Assembly (NCBI GenBank): GCA_015680685.1
Contig: MNCI01003697.1
Location: forward strand, 122,278-186,277
Reading direction: 5' to 3'
From: Gnetum montanum
Lineage: Eukaryota; Streptophyta; Gnetopsida; Gnetales; Gnetaceae
DNA: 64,000 nt
Position numbers and translations under genes: made by a program. The notes below the pieces were generated by a model that did not search any database, was not told the DNA's origin, and saw nothing but the letters and a program-made list of their open reading frames with translations. Shown piece by piece: positions 24,794 through 35,419 of the stretch. Position 1 is the first letter of the stretch. The number at the start of each line of letters is the position of its first letter.

Positions 24794-25036
24794 TGGTAGT
24801 TTAAGGCCATACCGGGCTAAATGGGGTAGTTTAAGTCCTTACTGGGCTGTATGTGGCAGTTTAAGGCCTTACCGGGCCGCGTGTGGCAGTTTAAGGCCTT
24901 ACCAGGCTGTATATGGCGGTTTAAGGCCTTACCGGGCTGCATGTGGTAGTTTAAGGCCTTACTGGGCCGCGTGTGGCAGTTTAAGGCCTTATCGGGCCAC
25001 GTGTGGCAGTTTAAGGCCTTTCTAGGCCGTATGTGT
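24794..25036. repeat. Eight 30-bp TTTAAGGCC repeats next to RT
   Basis: Eight tandem units of GGCAGTTTAAGGCCTTACCGG type. The unit is a multiple of three, so the plus strand stays open through it (24756-25025), giving a repeated GSLRPYRAxC peptide that I regard as a by-product. Related units occur at 30169-30340 and, in element D, at 61935-62090, on the far side of the antisense gene. Confidence 0.9.
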
Positions 25037-25269
25037 GATTTGACGATGCCTAGTCACCGTATAATTTACACCGAAGAGTTTGCGCCAAAACGTTCAGTGT
25101 GGGCATCCGAAGTTGGTTTACTACGGATTACGGTATGTGGTAGTGTTTGTTGTCTCGTCATTTTGTTTTACATATTCCTCGTGCTTTGTAATTTAAATAA
25201 TTTTTAATTAAAATTAATAAAATATTAAAAAAGAATGAAAGGCGGTGGCGGTGGCGGTAGGGTTGACTC

Positions 25270-25287
25270 TACGCTATATATAGCGTA
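25270..25287 (+). promoter_or_regulatory. TATA box in a perfect palindrome, promoter of the antisense gene
   Basis: TACGCTATATATAGCGTA is a perfect 18-bp palindrome with TATATA at its centre. It lies about 250 bp upstream of the first plausible ATG (25536) and just after a GGCGGT triplet-repeat run (25243-25258). The arms are the same CGTA/TACG motif that recurs in the LTRs and leaders. Promoter function is inferred. Confidence 0.55.
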
Positions 25288-25329
25288 AGGCTGTCAGTTG
25301 TCAGAGGCACCGTGAACTTGAAGCAAACC

Positions 25330-25515
25330 GGAGCGTGAGCGTAAACCTAAGTCACAGCGTAAGCATAAAGCACCAAACCCCAACGTGAGCATAGAGGCTG
25401 AAATCCCAACGTAAGCATGAGCGTAGAGGCTCAAACTCCAGCGTGAGCGTAGAAGCTCAAACCCTAGCGTAAGCGTGAGCGTAGAGGCTTAAACTCCAGC
25501 GTAAACCTGTTAGTT
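25330..25515. repeat. Repeats in the presumed 5' UTR of the antisense gene
   Basis: Imperfect repeats of GAGCGTAGAGGCTCAAACTCC with AGCGTAAG or GCGTGAGCGTA cores. They fill the space between the TATA palindrome and the first ATG. Confidence 0.75.
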
Positions 25516-25724
25516 TCAGCACATAGGATGTCGGAATGGGCAAGGGCAAGGAGGTAGAAGGCTAGGGGAGGAAGGGGCCTGACTTGACTTTCTCGGAGAA
25601 AAGTGATGCCATGTTGCAGTGTTTGCCTAGGCTAAGAATTCCATCGTGGCCTGGATCGGCACACAGGTAGGCTCTAATCTTACCTTTATTAGTTGTTTTT
25701 ATTTGTACTTGTTATCTGGCATAG

Positions 25725-26163
25725 ACAGTCTTGCCAGCATACAAGGTTTGTACGCTAGTGTAGATAGTCTTGGTAGCGTAAGGGGTCTGTACATTGAGCG
25801 TAGATTCATAGCATAAAGGGCCTGTACACTGAGCATAGATTCGCAGCGTAAAGATCCTGTACACTGAGCGTAGGTTCGTAGCATAAAGGGCCTATATGCT
25901 GAGCATAGATTCATAGCGTAAAGGTCCTATATGCTGAGCGTAAATAGTTTTTGCAGCGTACAGGGTCTGCATGCTGGGGGTAAATGGTTGTCGCAGCATA
26001 CAGGGTCTGTATGCTGGGCATAAATAATTTTCTAAGCATGTACGCTTAGTGTAAATAGTTTTTTGATAGCGTATACGCCGAGTGTAAACAGTTTTTTGAC
26101 AGCGTATACGCCGAGTGTACATAGTTTTTTGACAACGTATACGCTGAGTGTAAACAGTTTTTT
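25725..26163. repeat. Tandem 33-35-bp repeats filling intron 1 of the antisense gene
   Basis: About eight units of the AGCATAAAGGGCCTGTACAC type (25725-26035) pass into nearly identical 33-bp units (26036-26163) with the core AGCGTATACGCCGAGTGTA followed by AGTTTTTTGA. They carry the same CGTATACG core as the LTRs and leaders. Confidence 0.85.
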
Positions 26164-26259
26164 GATTTTTTCAAAGTATTGGCCTTCAACGTGGAATTTC
26201 ATTTCCCTATTTCATTTTGGCATATAGCTGATTTATCATAGCATTCTGGGTATTTGCAG

Positions 26260-27057
26260 GGATACTGAGCCTTTCCTCCTGGTGGTTGAGCTAGTTGGGG
26301 TACTGGCATGGTTCGGGCCCCTTGATACCGATGAACCTGCCCTTGATCTGACTATTGACAACAATGGGGTATGGTTCAGGAAAGGGGCCTATGAATTCCT
26401 TGCTCTCATCCTAGATAGATTCAAGGTAGTGATCTGGTCACACCTAAGCGAACAAGTGGCGCGGAGCATGCTTGAAGATATGTTGTCAGGATCTTCGGAT
26501 GGCATCATGGTTTTCATGGTGGACATTGACGAGGGATCTCTTTTGATTGAGGAAGGTCCCTTTGGAGGGCCTAGATCTACTTGTCCATTATCGCGCGTGT
26601 GGGACTTGTTGCCACGTGGGCCTCACTATCTCAATAACACTTTGTTTTTGGCTGCGCATGTGCACACATTGTTTTAGAACCCTCCGGGCACGGTGTACAG
26701 GGTAGAGAGGTAAGGTAGTTTAGTTTGTCATTTTTATTTTTGTCGTTTAGTGTTTGTTCTTGTTCTGATGACCGTTCTGTTGTAGGCCCCAAGTTGATAA
26801 AGATGGGATATGCGTCAATGATGATGGGCTTGCACTGGCTCATACTGCTTGGGAGACCTTCATGGCAGGTCCCACCCTTCGCAGAGCCGTATTAGCTCAG
26901 ACCAAGGGTCACATTGTTCATTTCCATAAGCAATTTTCCAGGGCATTTGCACAATGCACGGCTCGTGGATGGCTGCATGGAGATTGGTCGTGCAATGGAC
27001 CAGTTTTCCCTCATGATGTTGATTTGGGTTCTAGTGCCTTGAAGTCCACAACTGAAG
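26260..27057 (+). pseudogene. FCP1/NIF-like HAD domain (exons 2-3 of antisense gene), catalytic motifs lost
   Basis: FCP1-class phosphatases share a DLxGxL motif, a KRPGxxxFL...FxVxIWS stretch, a KxLSxxW motif and NTLLLDDSPxKxxxNPxHT. Here I read in the same order ELVGVLAW, WFRKGAYEFLALILDRFKVV followed by IWS, CPLSRVWDLL and NNTLFLAAHVHTLF-stop-NPPGT. The order and spacing match well. The nucleophile motif has lost its aspartates and DDS has become AAH, so even an undamaged copy should not be a phosphatase by the usual mechanism. The assignment is by eye and could be wrong in detail. Confidence 0.55.
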
Positions 27058-29805
27058 GTAAGTGACGATATTTCCTAGATGCCTTAGTGTGTTTGTTTGG
27101 CTGCTAGTGGTCATACTGATGTTATGGTTTTAAATTATGTTTACAGTTAATGTCCCCCTCGACAGAGACCCTGTTGCCACAGGGCAAACTGAGAGTACCC
27201 TATTGATGAAGTTTGGGGAGATCATCAAGGCACAGTGATGGTTGCGTACTAGTGCCCCATCGTCTATTGTCCGTTGTTTAGATGATGCTGGCCTCATGGA
27301 GTTATTTACAACCCCGAGCCCTAATGTCTCCATAGCTGAAATGATTGGAATTTTTGATTCTTTCGACAAATCCGTCACCTACTACAACACCCATATTAAG
27401 GGTGTCAAAATAGTTTTCCATCTATCAACCGAGTTCTTTTTGGACCTATTCAGTGTACTAGCAAATGGCATGAATGTGGTTTTGGACAGGGCGTAGAAAG
27501 AGCTTCATGTGGTACGTGAGCTAGAAGATTGGTTGGGCATTGTCAAGGGCTCCAAGGGATTCCTTATGTAGGGGACGTCAAAGGTCGTGGAAGTTAATGA
27601 ATTGTGTCCCCTGTTTTAGGCATGGGTGTTTCCTAAATCCTTATCCCAAGTGAGGAGTCTTGGGGTGGAAGCTGTGCGCATTATGTGAACCATTTTAGAA
27701 ACCGGGATGCGTTATAATTGGGCCTAATTTTTGTTGTCGGGCCTTCATAAGGAGATAATGTGATTGTGTTCAAACGTTGAGGTGCAATCCCATTTTACAT
27801 TCGCATTCTTCATAGGCTATCTATGTCACTTGGCCAAGTTTTTAGTGGTTCGTGCGGATAATAAATATGTTCTACGGGATCGTACTCAATTATCTCTCCC
27901 ATGGATTAACCATTTGTTCGAGACAGCTGAGTCCCAAGATGCACCTGAGGGGATTGATGAATCTGTGTCCATCACGATAGAAGGGTCATCTGGTACCTCA
28001 ATCCATACACGTGATAGTGTGGGGTTGGAACTAGATAATGTACCCTACATTGCAAAGAGAGCTGAACGGGTTATCAAGGAGACCATTGGGAAAGCCAAAT
28101 CGAAGCTCCCGGAGCGTGAACTCCCTAAAGAGGTGGCCTCAACTATGGAAGAGCCAAGGGTGAAGCAAATACGGTTCAAAATTCCTGTTCAAGGTAAGTA
28201 AGCTTGGCGCACTTATTGCATTGTCCTTTTTTCTTATTCATATTTTTCATTTTGACCGCTTACATGAAACTAATGCCTTCAGACTTGACTCGAGAAGTGA
28301 GGAGATAGGAGTTAGAGACCATTATTGAGGAGGAGGAAGCTACAATGGACTTAATAATTGAGGAGGAAGAGGTTGACAAAGATCAGGTGGAAGCGACGGA
28401 AGAGCTAGCGGAAGACACCACAGAGACAGAACTGGTCGATGACCAGGGTGGTGTTGATGAAATGTTCAGTAGATTCCTTAAGGGAAGATTGGACCTTGGT
28501 GACCCTCCAAGCCCGGAAGGGGACAGAGAACACGGTATATTTCATTTTTTTTATTGTGTTTCTTTGTGAATCATTGTTTCTATGGTATTTTACTTTTATG
28601 TTTTTATCCCTTCTAGACGAAGGTAGGACAATTCCTACGATGCGATTGGAAGTGCCTATGAAAGTGGCTCTCCCTGAAATGCCCCCTGAGGCTAGTCCAC
28701 CTCATACTCATAGACCATTTTCTTGGACCAAGATGCCAAGAAAAATGGATTTTGTCACTAGTATCGTTGATGAGGTGGTCGAACGCATTTAGCAAGCCCA
28801 CCCTAAAATAGGTACAGATGTTTCAAGTGTTTTGCAACCTTCGAGTTTCACACTCCTTTTTTCCATCTAAGGTCTAATGCCTATTCTTTTCATGTGTGTA
28901 GGAGCCAAGCTAAAGTGGGATCCATCTGAGACCGTTAGTATTGAAAGTTTGCCTGCACTACCACCAGAAGTTGAACAGATACCAAGGCCGGTCTATGACG
29001 ATGTGGCAGAAGGTCTTGTGCATAACGCCAAATTGCTTTGGACCTGTAGGCGTTCCATTAAACAGTTATGGTTGCAAATCCAGGCAGAGGAAAAAGAGGT
29101 TTCTAAGTTATCGATTGAATGTGATGATCTTAAGGCTCGGTATGAGTTCGCCTCGGCTAGACTAATAGGTGATTGTTCTTGGCAAGCTTCCAAGATCACT
29201 TATACTAGATACTAAACCTCAAGTGCCAGTATTGGAAGGCTTTCACTTCCAAGGTACATAAGTAGGGTCAAGATGAGAAGAACCACAAGCATCATTATAA
29301 GAAATCATTGAAGGAAGTATCCATAGAAAAACGTCAGCTTGAAATGTTCGTAGAGGGTCTGGGTTTATGTTTTGCATTTGATACCTTTGCTAAGAATACA
29401 ACTGTTGAGATGGAATTACCCATGAGGGTAATTACAACCGCTTCTGGGGAGGTCTCTGTGGGTGAATTCCCCTTGAAATGTCCTACATGGTCGATGGTTG
29501 ACAAGGGGAAAGCCTTGGCGAACGTCGATCTAGGCCTTGATGGGACTAATTGGGCTAGCATCTCAGAGGAGGAAATTCTCCGTCGACTAGAATTTGGTTT
29601 AGGGGGGTCCCCTACGGTAAGCATTTTGTTGCCATGAAATTCATTCATTGAGTAATGTTTGCGAGTTTTCTCTTGTGTTGACTGTTTCTTTTGCATTTTA
29701 TAGGGTCGAGGCGACGATGATGTTCAAGAAGCTGGTCCCAGTGGAGTAGGGACCCATGATGCCCGCGGGTCTAAAGGGGACAATCCTCCTGTCCCTGATG
29801 TTTAG

Positions 29806-30168
29806 TTTTTTTTTGGGTGTGAAATTATCCTGGCTCACATTTTTATGTGAATGGTAAATTGAATGATTTGAGTTGTATTACACAGATGAATAGAATCAGT
29901 TAACTCTTGTACTTGTCTAACTATATATCACTACATGTATATATATATTTCTACATATTTTTTTGTTGTGAATTTTGAGTTTAAATGTAAACACAACATG
30001 ACAATGTAAAATGTTTTGGTTTATTTTTGTATTTTAAGTGTAGTTCATGAATGTAATTATAAGAAAAGGATAATTGCAAAGACTGTTGTTGATAACACAA
30101 CAATGCAAGCTTAAATTTGAACAATGAACTGGAATTTGTGAGAAAAACAAAGTGTAGGTAGATGATCT
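29806..30168 (+). other. AT-rich 3' flank of the antisense gene
   Basis: It follows the TAG at 29803-29805 and contains no frame. Its T-rich and TATATA-rich character (29930-29965) fits a plant 3' UTR or polyadenylation region, but I cannot identify a specific signal. Confidence 0.4.
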
Positions 30169-30340
30169 AGTTTAAGGCCATTTCGGGCCACATGCACTAG
30201 TTTAAGGCCATTTAGGGCCATGAGTAAGCAAGGGAAGTTTCAAGTGACACGGGTTGATTTCTTGGTAGACCGACCATTTCTGATCATGGCTAGTTTTATG
30301 TCATTGCAGACATGATAGTTTAACGTCATTCCGGACTTGG
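30169..30340. repeat. TTTAAGGCC-type repeats beside the protease
   Basis: Two clear units (TAGTTTAAGGCCATTTxGGGCCA), then two weaker ones (CTAGTTTTATGTCATTGCAGAC; ATAGTTTAACGTCATTCCGGAC). With the array at 24794-25036 they bracket the antisense gene. Confidence 0.75.
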
Positions 30341-30349
30341 TGCCATTTA

Positions 30350-31117
30350 TTAGTTTAGTAATTTTTTGATTTTTCTCATTTTAACGTTAGGAGTAGCATT
30401 AACGGGTATGATTCTATATTTAGCATCTCCTTCACTGATCATGTTGAATGGTAATTCAACCCAAGGGATGTTTGATGGAATAGTTCCCGCATTGGTGCTT
30501 TCTGGCGCTTCTGCATGTATTGTGGTTTCTATGTCAGTTGTAGTTCCTAAGTGAGGTTGTATATGTACGGTTTCAGGCCTGAGTATTTCTGTGTTGGATA
30601 AATTTTCCTTTGTGTCTAAGAGATTATCGCCTACTGGTTGTGTACATCTTTGTTGTTCATCTGCATCATCTTGTTTAGGCTCTTCGAGCTTAACCTCTGA
30701 GCCTTGGTCTGTATCTATATACAATGAGATGGTAGGTGTAACAGCCTCCCCGTGTATCATGATTTCACCACCTTCATAAGACAGGTGAATTTCTTGGTGT
30801 ATGGGGGAAGAGACTGCTTTCAGTTGGGCTAACCAGGGCCTTCCCAATATTAGGTTGAACCGTAGCATTTCATCGATTACTACAAAGTCGGAAGATGTGG
30901 GGAATTGATCCCCTACTATAAAGTCTAAAGTCACGATGCCTTTGACTATTACGCGTGATCCACTGAATGACTTCAAACACGTGGTGGCGGTTGGTCTTAT
31001 TAGCTCTGTAAGCCCCAATTGTTCGACGATGGGATAGGGTACTACATTTGTAGTGGCTCCATCATCTACATGGACCCTATGTATCTTGAATTGATTTATT
31101 CGTATTGTTATGAACAT
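30350..31117 (-). CDS. Retropepsin-type aspartic protease of element C
   Basis: An open 255-codon minus-strand frame. The active-site region reads VHVDDGATTNVVPY, where the usual D-T/S-G is D-D-G or is shifted by one; LILGRPWLAQL is the standard conserved block after the flap. It continues into an acidic linker ending FNMISEGDAKYRIIP. It would cleave Gag-Pol. The frame just upstream is separated from gag by a stop at about 31135. RT does not follow directly: the 5-kb antisense cassette lies between. Confidence 0.8.
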   Translation of the reverse strand: MFITIRINQFKIHRVHVDDGATTNVVPYPIVEQLGLTELIRPTATTCLKSFSGSRVIVKGIVTLDFIVGDQFPTSSDFVVIDEMLRFNLILGRPWLAQLKAVSSPIHQEIHLSYEGGEIMIHGEAVTPTISLYIDTDQGSEVKLEEPKQDDADEQQRCTQPVGDNLLDTKENLSNTEILRPETVHIQPHLGTTTDIETTIHAEAPESTNAGTIPSNIPWVELPFNMISEGDAKYRIIPVNATPNVKMRKIKKLLN

Positions 31118-31135
31118 AGGAGCAATTGTTACCCT

Positions 31136-34100
31136 TCATGTTTTCTCATCCACTTTGATGTTGTCATTGTGGAAACTTAATGGCTTAGGAGTTGATCCTT
31201 GAGGCGAGTACATTACCGCATGAATTGAAGGTTCATTTGGAGGCAAGTCTTCGCTTACTGGGATGGATGTCAACATGCATACTAGAGCTTCACAATGGGT
31301 TTGAGATGTTAACACCAGGTCGTATAAGCTCAATGAAGTGTTTTTTTGCTTAAGCGCCTACGTGACCTGCATTAGAGCTGTTGCTAGATCTCTACTTTTG
31401 GGCATATGTTTTTCGGCAGTGATTTGGTCCATCGGGCCCAATAGTTTTATTTCATGCATAGTTGGTTTGTCATTTTTACCCGGAATCGTTGATTTAAGCA
31501 TATCATGTTTTCCAAATGATTCACCCTCATAGCCTGTGTTTGGTTTATTGTTATGTGGTGTCATGGGTATTGCATTTAGGGGGGTAGGTTTAGGAGGTCT
31601 TGAGGCTAGCCGTTGACGCTCCTTCTCCAAGCGTTCACGTGTAAGCTTGTCTGCTAGGTGTTCTCGTGTGTGGCGTGGGGGTATAGTTGGTTTCGGAACC
31701 TCAGGTTGCTTTGGAACCTATACAACGTGTGGAGAAGGGCAGGGTTGCGGTTGGATGGTTGCATGTGGTTGAGTGTCAGGCTGGCTAGGCATTTTGATGA
31801 CATAGGGGATCGGTTTATTCTGTGTTTGCGAAGTGGAGGACTAGTGGTCACCAGGACGTTCGGGTGTCCTAACGACATATGGAGTTGGCCTAGCTAGAGG
31901 TTGTACCTCTACTGTTACGACCACAGGTGACACTCGGACTACGTAGGGAGCGGGCTGAATAGGAGGTGTTTGAGTATTTACGGTAGTAGTGGCAAGAGGT
32001 ATGTGCACCACGTATGGTTTTTCACGTGTTGGTGTGATAGAAGTTGCTATGGTAGGGGGTATTCGGATGACATAAGGTTTTTGTGGGGAGTATGATGGTT
32101 GAGGCACAGATGTTTGTATAGTGGGAAGAATATGCACTACAAATGGTTTCTTAGGTACTTTCTCATGATCGGAATGTATGATGTTGATGCTAGGTATTTC
32201 CGGTTCATTATCGAAGTAAATGGTGTTAATTACATAAGGTGCTTCTTTAGCATTTAGAGGATCTTTATATACACCCATGGCCTGGTTTTGTGGCTGGACT
32301 GGGTTGGCTTCATCAAAAGTGATTTGACCTCCGTCGATCATTCGTTGGATATCTTGTTTTAGGGTAAAATAATAATCGGTGCCATGCCCATTACGTTGAT
32401 GATAATCGCAAAAACGGTCCATTCTAAAGCCTTTTGGCACTTGGGGCTCGTCTGGTGTTGCCAGGCTTAGGTTCTGAACCAATTGACAAAATTGACCATG
32501 CCTTTGGATCGCTACGAGGGACAATTGTTTATGTTTCATCAATCCAGCTTTCAAGAGTTGGTCGAATAGTTGTGATGGCTTCATGGGCAATGGTGTATAT
32601 TGAGAGGGGTCCTTCCTCTCAAAGTTTCTCATACGACCCGGTGATGGGTTTTGTGATGCGGATGCTTCAGGTGCTGTCGCAGGAGTAGGTTTAGCATAAT
32701 TAGTAGGGGCAACGGGTGGTTTGCTTTGTTGTCCCACATTCGCTTGTTGTGTTTCCGCTACTGCCGCTATAGTTGTTTTAGCCTTTTCTTTATCTTTCTT
32801 ACTATGTTGATTCTTAAAGGATGAATATGCAGGATCATGGCTGTTTTGTGCTGCCTCCTCTATGTTCTTGATTTGTACAAATGCTTGACTCAGAGTGCGT
32901 GCATTGAGATAATATAGTTTGGATTTGACAAAATCATTAACAGTCCCTTTTAGGATGGTGAGGAGATACGTCTCTGGGATCGGCTCGTGGAGTTCATTGA
33001 GAGCAGCACTCCACTGTTGGATGAATTTTTGGACAGGTTCAAGGGGTGCTTTCTTGACCTGTATGAGGCTATCAAGTGTTGCTTCAGGCTTCAAGTTATA
33101 CTTGAACTTGGTGATGAATTGGTGTAACAAATCTTCCAAAGAAGATATTGAGTTACATGGCAAGGCCCGATACCAATCAAGTGCTCTCCCAGCGAGGGAC
33201 ATGGGGAACACTCGTAGAATGGCATGTGACCATGCCTGAAGTAGCACGCACTCTAGTCTAAACGTTATGAGGTGAGCGTTGAGGTCTATCTCCCCATTGT
33301 ATTTAGTTAACATGGGTAAGGACACACCCTTGGGTAATGTTAGAGGCGGGACCGAAGAGCTGATAGGGTCATCGTGATAGAAGTCGACTACCTTCAACTC
33401 TCTGTCAAGGGCTTTTTTGAGGCATTTGACCTCGTCAGTTAGCTCCTGCATTAGCTTTTTGACATCAGCCTAGTCTTGGGCACTAGGTGAAATAGTAAAT
33501 TGAGGATGTTGTACAGTATACAGGTTAGATTGTTGAACAGTGGGCTGGAAGGTAGAGAGTTATGTGGTTGGAGGCTGGACTTGCAGAATATGTGTAGCGG
33601 GTGGTGCTAAGGGCGGCACGTTGTAGGTAAAGGGTTGCTGTTGTCGTTGCGGCTGTACTTGAGGGATGTTAGCTGGTAAGATTGTCTGAGGTGGTATGTT
33701 ATAATGGAGGGGTTGATGTGATTGAGCACTAATCGCTGTCCATTGCCCTGTCATGCTTTACGTAGGAATCCCTTGAACCTGTTGGGTTATAGTTGTAAAG
33801 GATACTCCTTAGGTTGGGATCCACGGTATGTAATGAGTAGATGTAGAAGCCGATATTACATGCAGCATCCCAATCACTCGGGGTGGAAAGGTTCCTCCTA
33901 CATTATTTTGAGGAGGTTGTATTTGCGAGAATGGAGATACCGTTGCAATGGGGGGAATAGCAAGGGTAAGTGTGTTGAGTTGCGCATTGGTTATAGGAGG
34001 AATATGGATAAGCGTGGATGATTCTTGTTGAGGTATTTGTGCTTGGGTGATTTTAAATGGTTGGAGGGATGTGACTTCTCCTATGGCTGGATGAAATAAC

Positions 34101-34582
34101 GGGTTTGCATAGGTCTGTGGACTAAGAGTATGGTACGAATCTTCATGCTCAGATTGAGCTGCAAAGTCATCTTCCTCTTCCAATTGAGGATTTACCAGAG
34201 ATTGGTCTAAAGACTAACTCCTTTGTAGGAGGAGTTGTGAGATCAACTCAGAGTAGTGCTCTGGGAGAGGGATGATATCATACGGGGAAGGGATGAACTC
34301 ATGTCCTCTCCTATAGAAGAGTTCGTATTGCCTCTTAACCTCCATTTCGGTTTGGTCTACAGCTAGGCTGGCTTGTATTTTTATGCATATGAAATTGTAT
34401 TTCTCCTGAGTTATGATGTTAAAAGATGGGTTCCTCCCTTGCAATCTAAGAGACCGACGAGGCCCGACAGTGGGTTGTACCACGGGTTGTCGAATAGCCA
34501 TGGTGCCTACGATGTCTATGACTAGCTTGGTTGTAGCGTTGGAGTTTGTAGTGTTCATGATGAATGGTTGTGAATACGACAC
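31136..34582 (-). pseudogene. gag 2 of element C
   Basis: Minus strand from ATG 34582. The N-terminal basic stretch GPRRSLRLQGRNP is followed by an acidic EEEDDFAAQSEHEDSYHTL segment and a long Pro/Gln-rich part. The largest open piece (33451-31841) holds the gag core (FPMSLAGRALDWYRALP, FKYNLKPEATLDSL, PVQKFIQQWSAALNELHEP) and the finger CDYHQRNGHGTDYY. Beyond it come at least four PYVVRIPP-type repeats and a charged tail. About six nonsense codons break the frame. The stretch 31630-31136 leads to the protease. Confidence 0.85.
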
Positions 34583-34604
34583 GGTGGAAGGAATATGAGA
34601 CTAG

Positions 34605-35118
34605 TATACCTAGTACGGCGTAAACCTACATTCGCTGCATACAACATATAGACTAGATCTCAGCGTATAGGCTTCAACGACCAGCGTATAGTGGCAGCGT
34701 GCGGGTATACATTAAAACGTGTAGGCAGAGCAGTGTACAGCATATACCGAGTAGCATAGATAGAGTCTACAGCATACAATGTAGATAGAATCAGCGTACA
34801 GCGTAGACAGAGTCTACAGCATACAGCGTACAGCATATACTCGGAAGCGTAGATAAAGTTAGCATACAGCGTAGACAGAGTCTGCAGCGTATAGCGTACA
34901 ACATATATAGCGTACAACGTATAGCATATACTAGGTAGCATAGACAGAGTTGGCGTATACTCAGCAGCGTAGACGCTGGGAGTTCTATAGAACGGGATGT
35001 CGATCAGGGAATTTCAGAATTGGGTTTAGTGTCGATGCGGTGTGAGTCTGGGAAGATTGGGGTATGAGAGCATAGTAAGTTTTAAGTAGTTTCAGGCCCT
35101 CCTTCTAGCACCATTTTC
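34605..35118 (-). mobile_element. Leader and PBS of module 3 in element C
   Basis: The untranslated leader before gag 2. Rich in CAGCGTATAC, GCGTAGACAGAGTC and similar motifs (34640-34975). At its right end the minus strand reads TGGTGCTAGAAGGAGGG (35114-35098), the primer site, four bases from the LTR piece that starts at 35119. Confidence 0.75.
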
Positions 35119-35254
35119 TGTACTTTCCGAAATCGTCGATCTCCAGCTGGAATGAAACAAAAACCTAGAGATCTCTGGACACGCATAGAAGACCCTACCT
35201 TCGCTTGAGGGCAAGCTGGAATTAACGAAGGCAGAGTACCTTGAGTGGTCCGCA
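35119..35254 (-). mobile_element. Truncated LTR end, module 3 (136 bp)
   Basis: It starts TGTACTTTCCGAAATCGTCG and matches the left LTR through TGGTCCGCA, then breaks at 35254/35255 into gag N-terminal sequence (GAGTTCGTATTGCC). Only the LTR end next to the PBS is present. Confidence 0.85.
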
Positions 35255-35419
35255 GAGTTCGTATTGCCTCTTAACCTCCATTTCGGTTTGGTCTACGGCT
35301 AAGCTCGCTTGTATTTTTACGCATATAAAATTGTATTGCTCCTGAGTTATGATGTTAAATGATGAGTTCCTCCCTTGTAATCTAAGAGACCAGCGAGGCC
35401 CCACAGTGGGTTGTACCAT
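35255..35419 (-). pseudogene. gag N-terminal fragment, module 2
   Basis: From ATG 35419: GPRWSLRLQGRN, then QASLAVDQTEMEVKRQYEL, after which it breaks into LTR sequence. Nearly the same as the start of gag 2 (34500-34320) and only about 55 codons long. Confidence 0.85.

Larger units (their letters stand above)
25536..29805 (+). pseudogene. Multi-exon antisense gene inside retrotransposon C
   Basis: Opposite in strand to the host element, between protease and RT. Exons by GT-AG and frame: 25536-25666, 26260-26709, 26786-27057, 27147-28193, 28283-28534, 28617-28811, 28902-29616 and 29704-29805, ending in TAG with the C-terminus KGDNPPVPDV. The frame carries through every junction; four in a row (after exons 3 to 6) are phase 1. 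Exons 2-3 look like an inactive FCP1-type HAD domain, exon 4 is unrecognised, exon 5 is acidic (EEEE runs), and exon 7 has a coiled-coil-like stretch. Stops at 25563, 26675, 27236, 27494 and others in exon 4, plus a frame change near 29200, make it a pseudogene here. Element D carries a homologue of its 3' end. Captured host gene or long-standing accessory ORF; function unknown. Confidence 0.75.

Noticed and set aside
24756-25025. 89-codon frame with repeated GSLRPYRAxC
   Set aside because: The repeat unit is 30 bp, a multiple of three, so a frame stays open automatically. It lies upstream of the antisense gene's TATA box.
24794-25036. CRISPR-like regularly spaced array
   Set aside because: The units are contiguous tandem repeats without unique spacers, and this is plant nuclear DNA.
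29169-29194. A 26-base intron that would restore the frame in exon 7
   Set aside because: Too short for a plant intron; element D is collinear across this point, so a small indel is more likely.
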